64,000 nucleotides of DNA from Cyathus striatus (GCA_025738555.1 JAOVFP010000006.1:3782001-3846000); one strand, 5' to 3'; counted from the stretch's first letter, positions 46,901 through 58,162 are shown. Notes: a model not told the origin generated them from the letters alone. Translations and numbers: made by a program.

Positions 46901-47459
46901 GCCCAAGTCCTAGGTCCTCACTGGAGTCTCAGAATTTCAAATCTTTCCCAAAATGCTCAACATGCAAACTAAACAACTATATTCTTTGAAACAAATAAGA
47001 TCTAAACCACTACCCAATACCTATGTACCTGGACAAGAAAGGTGTGAATCTACTTGCCTTTCTACCCTCTATAGTACCTACTTAAATACACAAAGCACAG
47101 AACTATTATTACAATTTTCTCAGATATTGTATACTACATATATCTACTTGAAGCACTTCCCCTGTTCTTATCTGTGTCTTTATTTAGCTATCCTTTGACT
47201 ATGAGTCACTCTGAGGCATTAAAATCCTCTAGAATGTTCAATTTCCATGTTTTCCGGATGCTACAGTGTCTCATTATTGATCATCTTAGGTAGATCATCA
47301 TAAAATTGTCATTTTTGATCCAATGTTTTATTCTTATCTAGGTCTGTGCTTCAGTGAGACCATAGCCTATTATACTAAAATAGAATGTACTGAATTCTAG
47401 CTCCAGATAGAGACTAGAATTATCCAAATTGATGAAGAAATGACCATTCTATGGAGGTC
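46901..47459. other. No gene seen
   Basis: AT-rich; the 81-codon ORF at 46953-47198 is not convincing. Confidence 0.5.
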
Positions 47460-47665
47460 ATTATACTAACCCACAGTCTCACTGGAGTCCAGTGAGAGTC
47501 CAGTGAGAGTATGAGAGTGTGGAGAGAGTTTAGTGAGAGTCCAGTGGGAGTATTGAGAGTGTGGAAAGAGTCTAGTGAGAATATACTGAGAGTCCAGTGA
47601 GCAATTCTACTAAATTAGTGAGACTCTCAGAGAGTCCAATGGGAATCTATCAAGAAAACCCACTG
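47460..47665 (+). repeat. Minisatellite (AGAGTCCAGTGAGAGT)
   Basis: About nine degenerate copies of AGTCCAGTG(A/G)GAGT(A/G)T. Two further copies (GAGAGTCCAGTGAGAATGTG) lie at 49694-49720, beyond the neighbouring elements. Confidence 0.7.
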
Positions 47666-47783
47666 AACTCTCAGCACAAAAATTACATAATCAAGTGATT
47701 ATTGAGTGATAGAATTAGCACTATTGGATTCACACATAGTCACACTTTTCCCATATGTCATGTATGTCACATTTTTTGAGCTC

Positions 47784-48535
47784 TTTACACTTAGCCATGT
47801 GTTCTGTACAGATCTGCACAGAATCTGTGTGGAATCTGTACAGATTTTTTTTCATTTTGGCAGAGGTTTTTTTGGGTTTGTGCAGATTCTGCACAGATTC
47901 TGAAAATTCCATACAGATTATGCAGAATTCCTCAGAATTCCACATTACAGACCTGAAAATTCTGTACAGATTCTGTACAGAATCTTATTATACTTATTTC
48001 CTTGCATGTGACACTCTGTATTAAGTGTGACACTAGGTGTTGAGTGTGACACTATGCATTGAGTGTGACTCTCTGCATTAAGTGTGACTCTCTGCATTAA
48101 GCTTGATACTATGCATTAAGTGTGACACTAAGTGTTGAGTGTGACACTATGCATTAAGTGTGACACTAAGTGTTGAATGTGACACTATATATTAAATGTG
48201 ACACTAGACATTAAGCATGACACTATGCATTAAGTGTGACACTATGCATTAAGCAGGACACTATATACTAAGCATGACACTAAGGGAATGAGATGAGATT
48301 ATGAATTAACAGTTTTAATAGTATTCATTGTGATTTGAAACAGGAAATTAAGGTATTAAATAGATCTTACAGATTCTGCATAAATCCACACAGAATCCAT
48401 GCAGAATATGTATGGAATCTGTATAGAATAATCACCTCTAAAAATAGTAGTATCCACAATAAAAATTCTGTATGGGTCTGTATGGATCTGCACAGATTCA
48501 TACAGATCTGTACAGACCTCTTGGGGGAGTGTAAA
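47784..48535. mobile_element. Motif-array element A (TTTACACT...AGTGTAAA ends)
   Basis: The left end TTTACACTTAGCC and right end GGGGGAGTGTAAA are inverted. Both ends run into arrays of ACAGATCTG and CAGATTCTG(T/C)ACAG in both orientations (47800-47990 and 48360-48515). The centre (48003-48290) is a separate tandem of about 19 bp (GCATTAAGTGTGACACTAT). Flanks are GAGCTC on the left and TTACTG on the right; element B has AGCTC and GTACTG. No coding sequence and no clear target duplication. Confidence 0.6.
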
Positions 48536-48559
48536 TTACTGCATTTTTCTCATATATCA

Positions 48560-48870
48560 CACATGTTGCATAGTGCTGAGTGTGACACTGTGCTGAGTGT
48601 GACACTGTGTGATGAGTGTGATGCTGTGTGCTGAGTGTGGTGCTGTGCTGAGTGTGACACTAGGTGTGGAGTGTGATATAGTGTGTGGAGTGTGACATAG
48701 TGTGTGGAGTGTGATGCTGTGTGCTGAGTGTGACACTATGTGGTGAGTGTGACGCTGTGTGACGAGTGTGACACTGTGGTGAGTGTGGTGAGTGTGACAC
48801 TATGTGCTTAGTTTAACACCATGTGATGAGTGCAATGAGTGTGATACTGTGCATTGAGTGCAACACTGTA
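48560..48870 (+). repeat. Minisatellite GAGTGTGACACTGTGTG, plus orientation
   Basis: About fourteen degenerate copies of GAGTGTGACACTGTGT(G). It forms an inverted pair with the array at 49260-49640. Confidence 0.75.
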
Positions 48871-49259
48871 TTAGATGTGGCTTGAGTATTGATTAACTTG
48901 GTGACAGTGTGTATTCAGTATTATACTGTGTGACATTCTGTATGTCAGGTGACTCAGTGATACTCAATACAATGTGTTACCATATTACTCAATACTCAAG
49001 TCACACCTGACACATAGCGTCACACTCATCACTCAACATACAGTTTTACAGAATATTGAGTGTGACAATGTGTTAAAATATTCTCTGAGGTTATGTGGAG
49101 CCCACATAAACATGTGGGGAAGCATATATTACTGAGTCATTCAGGTAGTATTTCAGCTACTTAGAACAAGTCAGGTCCAGGTAGATTCCAGGTGGTGTTC
49201 AGGTGGTGTTCAGATACTGATTTAGCTACTTAGTACAGGTCAAGTTCAGATAGAATTGG
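48871..49259. other. Spacer between opposed minisatellites
   Basis: Contains a smaller inverted pair of the same motif (GTATTGAGTAT... against ACTCAATACTCAAGTC) at 48890-49080, then a CAGGT(C/G)-type motif cluster at 49165-49275. No gene. Confidence 0.45.
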
Positions 49260-49640
49260 GTTGAGTCCAGGTAGAGTCTGGCACACAATGTCACACTACC
49301 TTTAGCACATGGTGTCACACTCAGCACATAGTGTTAACTCAGCACACAGTATCACACTCAGCACACAGTGTCACACTCCACACAAAGTGTCACACTCATC
49401 ACATAGTGTCACACTCAGCACACAACATCACACTCCACACACTATGTCACACTCCACACACTATGTCACACTCCACACCTAGTGTCACACTCAGTACACA
49501 TTATTACACTCATCATACAGTGTCACACTCATCACACAGTGTCACACTCATCACACAGTGTCACACTCATCACACAGTGTCACACTCATCACACAGTATC
49601 ACACTTAGCTCACAGTATCACACTCAGCACTATGTGTCAT
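49260..49640 (-). repeat. Minisatellite GAGTGTGACACTGTGTG, minus orientation
   Basis: About eighteen copies of CACACAGTGTCACACTCAT(C), the reverse complement of the 48560-48870 array. The 117-codon ORF across it (SHSVTLHTKCHTHH...) is the repeat read as codons. Confidence 0.75.
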
Positions 49641-50109
49641 GCATTCCACACAACTCTCACTGTACTATCAAGACTTTGTATTGAGACTGAGATGAGAGTC
49701 CAGTGAGAATGTGGGAGAGTGCAATATACTGTGAAATTGTAAGCTATGTACCATAAAGTAGGGCACAGAGGAGCACTACTCAAAATTATTTCCATATATG
49801 GAAATATCACATGTCATAGTGGGGGAGAGCAAGGGCTGTCTCAAAGAGGAGAGCTTGAAAAGTTTGTAGTACATAGGAGAGTTTCAAAAGCCCTAGCACA
49901 ACAGCACCAAATATCATCCTCACTTGTTTCAAAGTGTCCCTCTCCATGTCCCTCTCCAGAAACATGACAAAATCAACTAAAAATCCAAATGACTAATTTA
50001 TCCACTCAATTTAAGGATTAAGGTATTATAGGGCTCTGTAATGCCAGAAATATTCCAATGTTGATTGTACTACTGTGTAATTAGTACTAGGCAATGTCAT
50101 GGGTAACCC
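49641..50109. other. No gene seen
   Basis: Short spacer. The 73-codon ORF at 49746-49967 has no recognisable domain. Confidence 0.45.
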
Positions 50110-50720
50110 ACAGGTGTCTGGAGCTCAACCCATACCCATACCCACACCAACCTGTACCCATTCCTACAGGTACAGGTGCCCAGGGGTATCACAACCCATG
50201 GGTTTTACTAATACTTACATATTTCAGAATTTGAATAAATATATAATGAATTAATTTGTATCACTTGAAGGAGATCTATGATAGTCTTGTGTAATAGCTT
50301 ATTTTGTACATAGCCAGAACTAGTATTTGCACACTAGCATGTGCAATGTTTGAGTGAAAGCAGCTGCTTTTATTGTGCTATTTTCTGAATATAGGAGATG
50401 TGAAATACTTATTTTGTAGTGCTTGAACCAGATGTGTGAACATTCTGTATAATGGCTCATTTCTTATGTGTACTACATGGGTATTCATACACAATTATTC
50501 AAGAGTGTCAAATGAACACTACTGCTTATATTGTACTATCTCCAGAATATAAGAGATACAGAATGTCTATTTTGTAGAACTTGAATCAGATGTGCCAATA
50601 TTATGTATAGTAGCTCATTTTATACAAAGGCAACATGGGTATAAGTACATGAAAAGATGAAGAAGTGAGCAATAGCTGTTGGTTGTATCATACCACCTTC
50701 AGAATATAGGAAGTTCTACA
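50110..50720 (+). repeat. R2 dispersed repeat, copy 2, with three tandem units
   Basis: Opens with 'GTCTGGAGCTCAACCCATACC' type sequence as in copy 1 (20320-20420). It continues into three tandem units of about 155 bp starting near 50268, 50420 and 50578 (CTTGAA.CAGATGTG, then TGTATAATGGCTCATTT). Copy 1 has one unit. Confidence 0.65.
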
Positions 50721-51187
50721 AAACATAGAAAAAATATTAAATAAACATGTATCATGTATAATACATGGTGATATGGAGCAGGAAATATAGTGCATGTAAC
50801 CATTATATCACAATTCAATGTGTCTGTAGAAATACAAAAGGAGTGAGTGAATTTTGTGTACTGGGGAAGAGGCAGACATTATTATTTATAAAACCTAAAT
50901 GAGATGACAATAAAATATGAATGTAGAGTTGTTATAGTAAACTACAAGACTTGAAGCACTATTTAATGTAATAATACTATATTCCTAGTAATAGTACTTG
51001 TATTTTTAACAATAGTCTTATAAATTTGAGGCATTAATAGCTCAAATGTAAAGGATATTCAAATACACTAACTGAACAAGATCATAGTGACTCTATGCAC
51101 TGTGGGTGTGATATGTGCTTAGAAACTCGAAAATGCACCAAAAATCCAAAATATTTTGTCTGTATGCTACCCTGTCTGTGGGAGCTC
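50721..51187. other. AT-rich, no gene seen
   Basis: No ORF or repeat pair is supported. Confidence 0.45.
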
Positions 51188-52548
51188 TTTATGCTCCCCA
51201 CCCCTTACACATGAATTTCACATGAAGTTCATATGAAATTTAGGTGAACTTTTTGACATTATTTTTGCTGAATTTCAGTGAGAACACTGCTAATAATTTC
51301 ACCTGAATTTCACATGAATTTCACATGAATATCAGGTGATAATTCACTTGATCTTCACTTGAATTTTTTTCACCAGATATTCATGCCACTTGGTGAAATT
51401 CACATAAAATTCACTAGTAATTCACATGAAACTTATACAATAGTAGTGAGCTTCAATTGTACCTCATAGTGTTGCTTACTAATAATAAAAATAAATACAT
51501 ATAGTAAATAATTACCCCAGCCAGAAATGAATCAGCAGCCTCGGAGTGATGACTAATAATTTATCCCACAATATAGCAATTAACCACTGCACTATAAACA
51601 CTTGTATAGAAATATTATTTCCCACACTATATACCCCCATCAACCCTCCGCTTTCTAATATATTGTCACATGATTGAAATATCACATGACCAAAACATAT
51701 TGCACCATTGTTGATTCTTGCTTCTTGCTACATCACTATTATTCACTCCTTTCTCCCTTCCCTCTCCCCTCTCCCTCCTTTCTCCCTTCCACTCCTTCAT
51801 CCTTCCACCTCCTATTTCACTCACTCCCTTCTCTTTCTCCATCAAGAACAAATACAGTAACAACAAAAGTGTGGGAAAGTGGGAGGCCCACAGCAAGCGC
51901 AAGGGGCAGGATGGCGGGGTGGGAGGGGCAGGATAACAAGCACGTATGGCAGGAAGGGTGGGATGACAAGTGTGTATGGCGGGAAAGGTGGGATGGTGAG
52001 CACATTAGGGCACACAACAAGCGGAGGGGCGGGAAGGGTGGGATGGCAAGTGCATTAGGATACACAATGAGTGGAGGGGCAGGATAATGAGTGGGATGGG
52101 CCATACAGCAAGTGGAGGGGCAGAGATAGCGAGTGGCATGGGGCGCACAGCAAGCAGAGGGGTGGGATAACAAGCAGGATGAGGTGTACAGTGAGCAGAG
52201 AGGTGGGAGGTGTGGGAAAGCAGGGGATGGGACATTGAATGCAAGGGCAGGAAATTGGGGGATATTATGTAATACTATTGTTGCTTTGTAATATGTAAAT
52301 TAGTCACATGATCAATAAATAAATTCATTTTCTCCATGTTTTTAGATGGATTTCACTCAATTTTTCATGTGAATTTCACTATATTTTCACTTTAATTTCA
52401 CCTAAAATACATGAAAGTTCATGAACCTATGCTTTTTAGAAAATATTCAAAATCACATGAAGTTCATGTAATTTCAGGTGAATTTCATGTGAATATGTGA
52501 ACTCTTGGTGAAATTCATGTGAATTCATGGTGAAGGGGGAAGTGTAAA
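51188..52548. mobile_element. Motif-array element B (TTTATGCTCCCC...GGGGGAAGTGTAAA)
   Basis: The ends align as inverted repeats (TTTATGCTCCCCACCCCTTA left; TTTACACTTCCCCCTTCACC from the right). Each end opens into an array of TTCACATGAA, ATGAATTTCAC and relatives in both orientations (51205-51440 and 52320-52530). The interior is unrelated. It has a plus-strand pyrimidine tract (51740-51840) and a G-rich minisatellite of 35-50 bp units (GGGCGGGAAGGGTGGGATGG) at 51880-52250. Several overlapping ORFs there come from this bias. No transposase gene. Confidence 0.6.
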
Positions 52549-53129
52549 GTACTGGTCTGTGGGGAACAGCAGTTTCACTTTGCCAGGTGATGCTTGCTTC
52601 CCTCTTTCCTACAGCAAAGTTTATATACATTATAACTAGGTGAAGTGATCAAATGGTAACATACATATCTTATCTATTCAGATAAAACCACACATGTATA
52701 TATTTGACAATACTAAGCACAGCCTGTACCTGTCTTGTCCATCAGTCCATGACTGGCCATAACACTAGCACATGCATGGGTAGGTCCTAAATATAGCTTA
52801 GGTGCTACTGTCACACTCCACATGCTGATGCACTAGGCTGCACAAGGCATGTGAAAGTGTGTGTCAATTTTCCCAATCATCCATGCATAACACTCAGTTA
52901 TATTGATGTGCACCTGCCTGGCAACATTTTCACCACTCTGAGATCCTTTCTACCAACTGAACACTTGTACAATGAAACTTGATACCTCCTAAATCAATCC
53001 TCAGTACTTCCAATTCCTATGTCCCAGTTTCTTTATAGGTTTGTCAAGTCCTAGTATGTGTTTCTTGTTCTTGGATGCTGACATAGTAATTTATAGACTT
53101 TTCAGTACCAACACCAGAGTTAACTAGTC
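52549..53129. other. No gene seen
   Basis: Spacer between element B and the KDZ-associated pseudogene. The minus frame of the latter extends weakly into it after a TGA at 53152, without recognisable homology. Confidence 0.45.
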
Positions 53130-53151
53130 ATTTGATAGTCAATGGGTGATA

Positions 53152-54165
53152 TCATGTGCCTTTACTTGACCAAAAGAAATAAATATGTCTGCAGGTGATG
53201 CTTTGTTCATCAGAAAAGCTATTATTCCAAAATTGAGTGTAAGCAGCAGCTGATGCATGAAAGCTATAGATTGCATTGACAGCTGCATTTGAAAATATTC
53301 TGTCCACCCACAGTGACTGTCCCACTTTAACATACTTTGCAGAATTGAGGTAAACTCGAGTACTTTTTTTATTAGGAATTGAAACTTTCTCTCTATCAGC
53401 TGAGTATTGTGTTTTACATTTATTGCAGATTCCTGTAAGTACTTGAACATTTTTTATTGTTTCAGTACCCTGAATTAAAGTAACTCAAGGAATATCTCTT
53501 ATACTTGTTGATAAGTGCAATGCTAATGGGGGGCATGTATTTGTTTGACATACAGCAGTTACAGGACAAATAAAAAATGATGGTGAAATCTCTTTATGAG
53601 ATACTGACTTTAAGTTTCCTTTAAATTTGCCAGATGGTTCACATAGATTAAGCTTTAGAGTCTTCATTAATTTATCCAAGCTCAGTGCCAAAGTAGTATC
53701 TGCTTGGTCACCAGGTTCACCTTTAAACAATTTGTTACATCTCTCTCCAAGTTGTTCTTGTAAAGCTCAAAATAAGGTAAGCATCCAAGCAGTCATTTGT
53801 ACATTATTCTCCTGAGGATATCTAGGATTGTGTTGCCATGCATGAAGACTTAATAAGTCACAGTTGTGTGTAACTGTAAATAGTATTACTAAGGCTATTG
53901 ATAAGGAGATTTCTGAACTATAATTATTACTGATAAATTTGCTAAAAGTTTTAAATGATATATCAGGAAAGGGCTGCATGTTTGCTGATACTCCTGGCAA
54001 CATTATTAAAATAATCCATATGTGCAAATTTATAGTTGGGTACTTAAAATTCATCCAATCTTTAAATCTCCAAAGTGTTGTAAAAATAAGAACAAATTCC
54101 ATTAGAGTGGAACATCCAGTTACAAAACTATACAAGACACATTTTTTTTGCAGGAATAGATGCAT
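53152..54165 (-). pseudogene. KDZ-transposon-associated CxC-type protein, truncated
   Basis: One minus-strand frame runs from 54165 to 53152, broken only by TGA codons at 53767-53769 and 53485-53487. Readable blocks are 'LSLHAWQHNPRYPQENNVQ', 'ALQEQLGERCNKLF', 'KISPSFF-ICPVTAVCQTNTC'-type sequence, 'VQVLTGICNKCKTQYSADRE', 'RVYLNSAKYVKVGQSLWVDR' and 'AIYSFHASAAAYTQFWNNSF'. I recognise these as the cysteine-cluster region (CxC5/CxC6 type) of proteins associated with KDZ transposons in Agaricomycetes. The cysteines CxxxxxCxxxxC and CxxC are present. Homology fades after about 53170; the downstream cysteine cluster and any catalytic KDZ domain are absent. The second TGA sits where the family usually has Arg (RDIP-R). 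The 5' start is uncertain because only the ORF after the last upstream stop is given. It lies 90 bp downstream of unknown gene B on the same strand. Confidence 0.7.
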
Positions 54166-54257
54166 AAGAATTTGGCATATGAAACAGAATACAAAGATCT
54201 CAAATTTTATACTACATTTTAAAAATGAAAAAAAGATTCATTCAAAATAAAATCAGC

Positions 54258-54959
54258 TTACTCTTTAGCTTTCTTCTTAGAAGCCTTCTTAACTTCCTTA
54301 TCCTTTCCTTTACCTTTACCCTTCCCTTTACCCTTCCCTTTCTCCATTTGCTTGTTCTTTCTCTTATTATTCTTATTCTTATTCTTCTCCATTTCCTCCT
54401 CCTCCTCCTCCTCCTCATCATCATCATCATCCTTATTCTCATCATCATCATCATCTGACTCCTCATCATCTGACTCCTCCTGTTTACTTTTAACTTTTTC
54501 CTTTCCCTTTCCCTTCACTTTCTTTTTTACTGCTCTGTCAGGATCAAGTGTCCCTCCATTGTTATAAAATGTCTTAAGGTCCTCAAATGTATATTTTTGG
54601 GACTTCTCATATCCCCATGCTTCCAGGTCAGATGGAGTATCATCTTTTCCCTCCATCCATTCCCTTAAAAGAGGATAATCTGATAGCTTTGTAAAAAGCT
54701 TTGTGTGATTAGACTGAAAGTATGAATAGGACAGGAAAATGTCAATGATTTCCTTCTTTCTTGGTGGTTTCCCTTGCCATTGGTTGTTCCTTGCCATTGA
54801 GTTATATATATCCAGATACTTGAGAGCCAGCATGTACTTCTTATATTGGCCTCTTATTCCATTCTCAAAAGTGCAGTTAAGTTCATCTGCATGGACACCA
54901 AGACATGCAGCAATTACTTGAGACTCAGCAGCAGCTTCTGTTACAGCAGATGGAGCCAT
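54258..54959 (-). CDS. Unknown gene B: conserved-looking domain plus Lys/Asp-Glu tail
   Basis: An uninterrupted 233-codon frame starts at an ATG (MAPSAVTEAAAESQ) and ends TAG at 54258. Residues 1-140 look like a folded domain, with aromatic and charged residues in balance ('IRGQYKKYMLALKYLDIYNS', 'PRKKEIIDIFLSYSYFQSNH', 'WGYEKSQKYTFEDLKTFY'). Residues 143-233 alternate lysine-rich and Asp/Glu-rich stretches (KGKGKEKVKSKQEESDDEES, then a run of acidic residues encoded by TCC/TCA repeats on the plus strand), typical of a disordered, possibly nuclear tail. I do not recognise the family. It lies between unknown gene A and a KDZ-associated relic, all on the minus strand, with 53 nt to gene A's stop. 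The lack of any TGA break sets it apart from neighbouring relics. Plus-strand ORFs here are antisense Leu/Ser shadows. Confidence 0.65.
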   Translation of the reverse strand: MAPSAVTEAAAESQVIAACLGVHADELNCTFENGIRGQYKKYMLALKYLDIYNSMARNNQWQGKPPRKKEIIDIFLSYSYFQSNHTKLFTKLSDYPLLREWMEGKDDTPSDLEAWGYEKSQKYTFEDLKTFYNNGGTLDPDRAVKKKVKGKGKEKVKSKQEESDDEESDDDDDENKDDDDDEEEEEEEEMEKNKNKNNKRKNKQMEKGKGKGKGKGKGKDKEVKKASKKKAKE

Positions 54960-55012
54960 TGATACAGATCAATTGCAAGTAGAAAGAGATGCAGAGCGAG
55001 ACTGAACTCTAA

Positions 55013-56441
55013 TTAGTGTGGATGTTTCTTGACCTGAAGGACGAAAAGAAGACTATTTGCATAGTTGAGTTTGAAGCTGTAAAAATACATAAAAATATCA
55101 CTTACACATAATACATGTAAAACATAATTTTCTTGCTGAATCCATGTAAATTCCTCATTTTCCTCAATAGCACATTCAAAGTTACCCAAAAGATGCCAAT
55201 GTGGGCTGTCACTATCAACAACATAAAACCACTGATTAGAATCAGCAATAGGATCATATTTCTTTGCTAGTCCTTTCATAACAGGTTCCATTGAATTTAC
55301 TGAAACAGGAATCTTAATGAAAGTCATTGAGTTCATGTTTATAACTTTCAGATCTGTTGGATCTAGCTTTGAAATGTAAAGGTATATGATTCCTTTGACA
55401 TGTTCTAGATAGGTCAACTGCTTCTCAATTTCCAGAAAGTCAGCACTGTTATACACATTACCCTGTGCATGAAGGCACATAAATCCACCTAAATAGCTTG
55501 TTATTTTTCATCATATATTAGAGAAATAAGATACTTACCAGTCACACAAGAAGATCCTTGTAGATTGTAAGTCTGTGTCTTTGGTGGAGATGCCATGTGA
55601 ACATCAGTTATATGGTCATCTGCATTCTCATGCTCACTTAGACTTTCAATGTTGGACATATCCTTATGAGTATCCTTACTGGTCTGATTACCAGTATTCT
55701 CACTGCCTTTATTGTGATTATCCTTACTGGTCTGATTACCAGTATTCTCACTGCCTTTATTGTGAGCACCCTTGCTGGTCTGGTTACCAGTATCCTCACT
55801 GCCTTTGTTGTGTGTACCCTTGCTGGTCTGGCTACCAGTATCTTTATTGCTCTTGTTGTGCTTAGAGCTAACTTCTTCAAACTCACTGCCACTTCTATCA
55901 GAGGAGTCATTACTGGCATTTTCACCAGTACTAGTATCTTCATTTATGATCTCACTTACTGTACTTTCATTTTTAAGTACCTCAGAGCGATGGATATGAC
56001 TGCTAGTAGCAATTTGAGTCTCACTAGCAGGAAGCAAGCTAACAGCTGCATTGTGGATCCACTTAGGAGGGGCAACAGAGGTGCCATCATCCACAATATT
56101 TTGTTCTGCTCTTGTTAACTTAACTGGTGGGCCAGCTCTAGCATCTTCAGTAATACTTTGTGTTGCAGATTTACTGAAAAAGAAATATAAATGATTAAAA
56201 TGTGATTTTATAAGTGAATTATTACATACTGTCCTCTTCCCTTCTTTCCCTTCCTCTTCTTAGCACTGTTCCCCTCAGATTCTTCATCTACAGTACTGTC
56301 CTTTTTACCCTTCTTTTTAGCAGGCTGAGTAGTAGCTTCAGTGGAGGAGACAGCATGCTTGCGAGCATTTGAAGGTTCTGGTGAATTGTCAGTATTGCCA
56401 CTGATTGTAGTGGCATTAGCATTGGTAGATTTGTTCTAATA
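55013..56441 (-). CDS. Unknown gene A: spliced, with four 16-residue tandem repeats
   Basis: Three minus-strand coding exons read through: up to 56230, 56173-55539, and 55488-55013. Introns are 56229-56174 (GTATGT...TTCAG, 56 nt) and 55538-55489 (GTAAGT...TTTAG, 50 nt). An acceptor-like ATATTAG precedes 'NKSTNANATTISG' near 56437, so at least one 5' exon lies upstream; a GTAAGT near 56500 may be its donor. The N-terminal part is basic (AKKKGKKDSTVDEE, AKKRKGKKGRG). The middle has four 48-bp repeats at 55857-55666 (NKGSENTGNQTSKDTH type). The C-terminal 155 residues look like a globular domain ('EHVKGIIYLYISKLDPTDLK', 'WHLLGNFECAIEENEEFTW'). The total is about 440 residues in the visible exons. 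I do not recognise the family. No in-frame stop interrupts it. A very short GTAAGT...ACAG segment near 55110-55080 is probably not an intron. Confidence 0.6.
55666..55857 (-). repeat. Four 48-bp coding repeats in gene A
   Basis: Four in-frame units encode NKSNKDTGSQTSKGTH, NKGSEDTGNQTSKGAH, NKGSENTGNQTSKDNH and NKGSENTGNQTSKDTH. The 16-codon period keeps the frame, so copy number could vary without breaking the gene. Confidence 0.85.
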
Positions 56442-58162
56442 TGCCTAGCATACTTCTACCTACTATAAAAACATTATTTCTATATTCTACACGCTACTTA
56501 CAAACAGTATAATATATCTGGGTTGTAATTAATAGCTAAGGTAGAGGTCCCAGACTGTTAGCTAGTGTGGGAACGATCCGCACTAAATAAGGGACATTAC
56601 TAGCCTAAGTAGGAAAGTGTCTAAGAATAGAAACATCGAGGTCAGAGCTTATTCTCAACATCAGTGAGAGATAATTACCAGTAAGGCTGGAGATCGAACT
56701 AAGCATGCATCTATTCTAATAATAGATTATTGAAGCAATGTTATCACATCATAGGAAAAGGCATGAGGACCAGACCCATGGCAAGTGCTGCTATCTAACC
56801 ACACTGTACCAGCACTGTGCATCAGCATGCCATAGGTGCCTGGCTAGGTCTGAGATCTGGCATGCCTGGCAGGCTGATTCAGTGGTTCCCATTCCACGCA
56901 TCAAAGCATGTGGCATCATGCCTCCATATGGAGTGGTCTTCCTGCAGGACGAGTTATTGTCCTTCACTATCTTCCCATATGGATGCATTCTTGGCACTTG
57001 TATGTTTGTCTATCCATGATTTACTCTGGTCCATCCCAGATGCCTGTATCCAGTCTAAACATCTACCTTACCGCTTAGCTAATGTGTAAATTACTGTATT
57101 TGTATCAACTATATAGTTTCTCTAGCCATAGTTCTGTATAATATTTAATAAGTAGAGTAAAGTAGTATAAGGGCAGTCTCCTGTGCCCTGAGAAATACCA
57201 TCTAGCATTGTGCTTTAGTATTTGTGTGAGCTTTGAGATTCTAAGTGCAATACAAAGTGTGAAGTCATAAGCCCGTGTTAAATCTGAGATTAAGGAACAT
57301 GCATCAAAACGCACATCAAAGTGTTTGCTTAGTGCACACTCCCTCTCGAATGTCGGTTTTTGACACCTTTTCTATACCTTACTTCACCCAGAAGCACCTT
57401 GCATCTGAGTCTTACCCACCAAGCACTTTCTTAGTGAGCATACATGGTGTGAGTTTTATTATTAATATTTACATTTACACTACGTTGTGCTAAACTAGGT
57501 ACTTTAGTTCCTAGTAGATCTGCAAGGAGGCATGGTATGTTGAAGTGAGTTCTGATATGTTCTGATGTGAGTGGATGTGGGTGGATGAGTGGTGATGATA
57601 GTGGTAAGGAAGAGAAAGAGGGATGAGGCATGTGAAGATCTAAAGGCAACAGAATGTTCACACTATTTATTTTTATTCCTGTGTATGTGACATCATGATT
57701 TGACAGCTAATCTATAAATAGTATAAGGGAACAGCATGAGCAATCACAATGTTGATTGATTAAGCAAATGAAGTGTGAGAGAAAAATGTAAGCAATCACA
57801 ATGTTGATGAGCACACAAATAAGATGTAGGTGATTCAATGTGAAATCGCCTACACATACAAACTTCAATAGCAAGTGATCATGCACAAATATAGATGAGC
57901 ACTTAGGGAAGTCTGTCATTAACAACAGGAATCTCACTGTAATATATCTGGATGAATACCAAAATTTTATGTATTGTCTTTGTATCTGGAATCTCACTGT
58001 AGCACTTCTCTGAATGAATATCATAACTATATATATTGTCTTTGTATCTATATGGTACATATTTCTACATGAGTACACTAATCTACAATATAATGAACAG
58101 CAGGCAACAATGGGTAGAGGGGGAGGGGGCAAACAGGTGCAACAACATGTGTATGCAGGCAG
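56442..58162. other. No gene seen; GGCATGCC-rich patch
   Basis: 56750-56990 is enriched in GCATGCC, GGCATG and CCATGG motifs in both orientations. About 90 bp further on comes GTGTAAATTACTG (57086), the same string that closes element A, so a third motif-array element is possible. The 93-codon ORF at 56738-57019 is Cys/His-rich but probably follows from the motif. The rest is AT-rich without genes. Confidence 0.4.

Noticed and set aside
49331..49684. 117-codon His/Thr/Ser ORF
   Set aside because: It is the CACACAGTGTCACACTCAT minisatellite read as codons.
53139..53450. 103-codon minus ORF (MFKYLQESAINVKHNT...)
   Set aside because: A different frame gives the recognisable CxC-type sequence continuous with the upstream blocks, so this ORF is a shadow.
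54352..54567. Leu/Phe/Ser-rich plus-strand ORFs over 54225-54567
   Set aside because: Antisense of the Asp/Glu/Lys tail of gene B; the trinucleotide runs explain them.
55666..55857. CRISPR-like array
   Set aside because: The 48-bp units are contiguous, in-frame coding repeats with no spacers, in a eukaryotic gene.
56525..56605. tRNA-like segment (TAGCTAAGGTAGAGG ... GGGAACGATCC)
   Set aside because: It has a partial A-box-like and T-loop-like string, but no 7-bp acceptor stem or proper anticodon arm can be formed at the right spacing.
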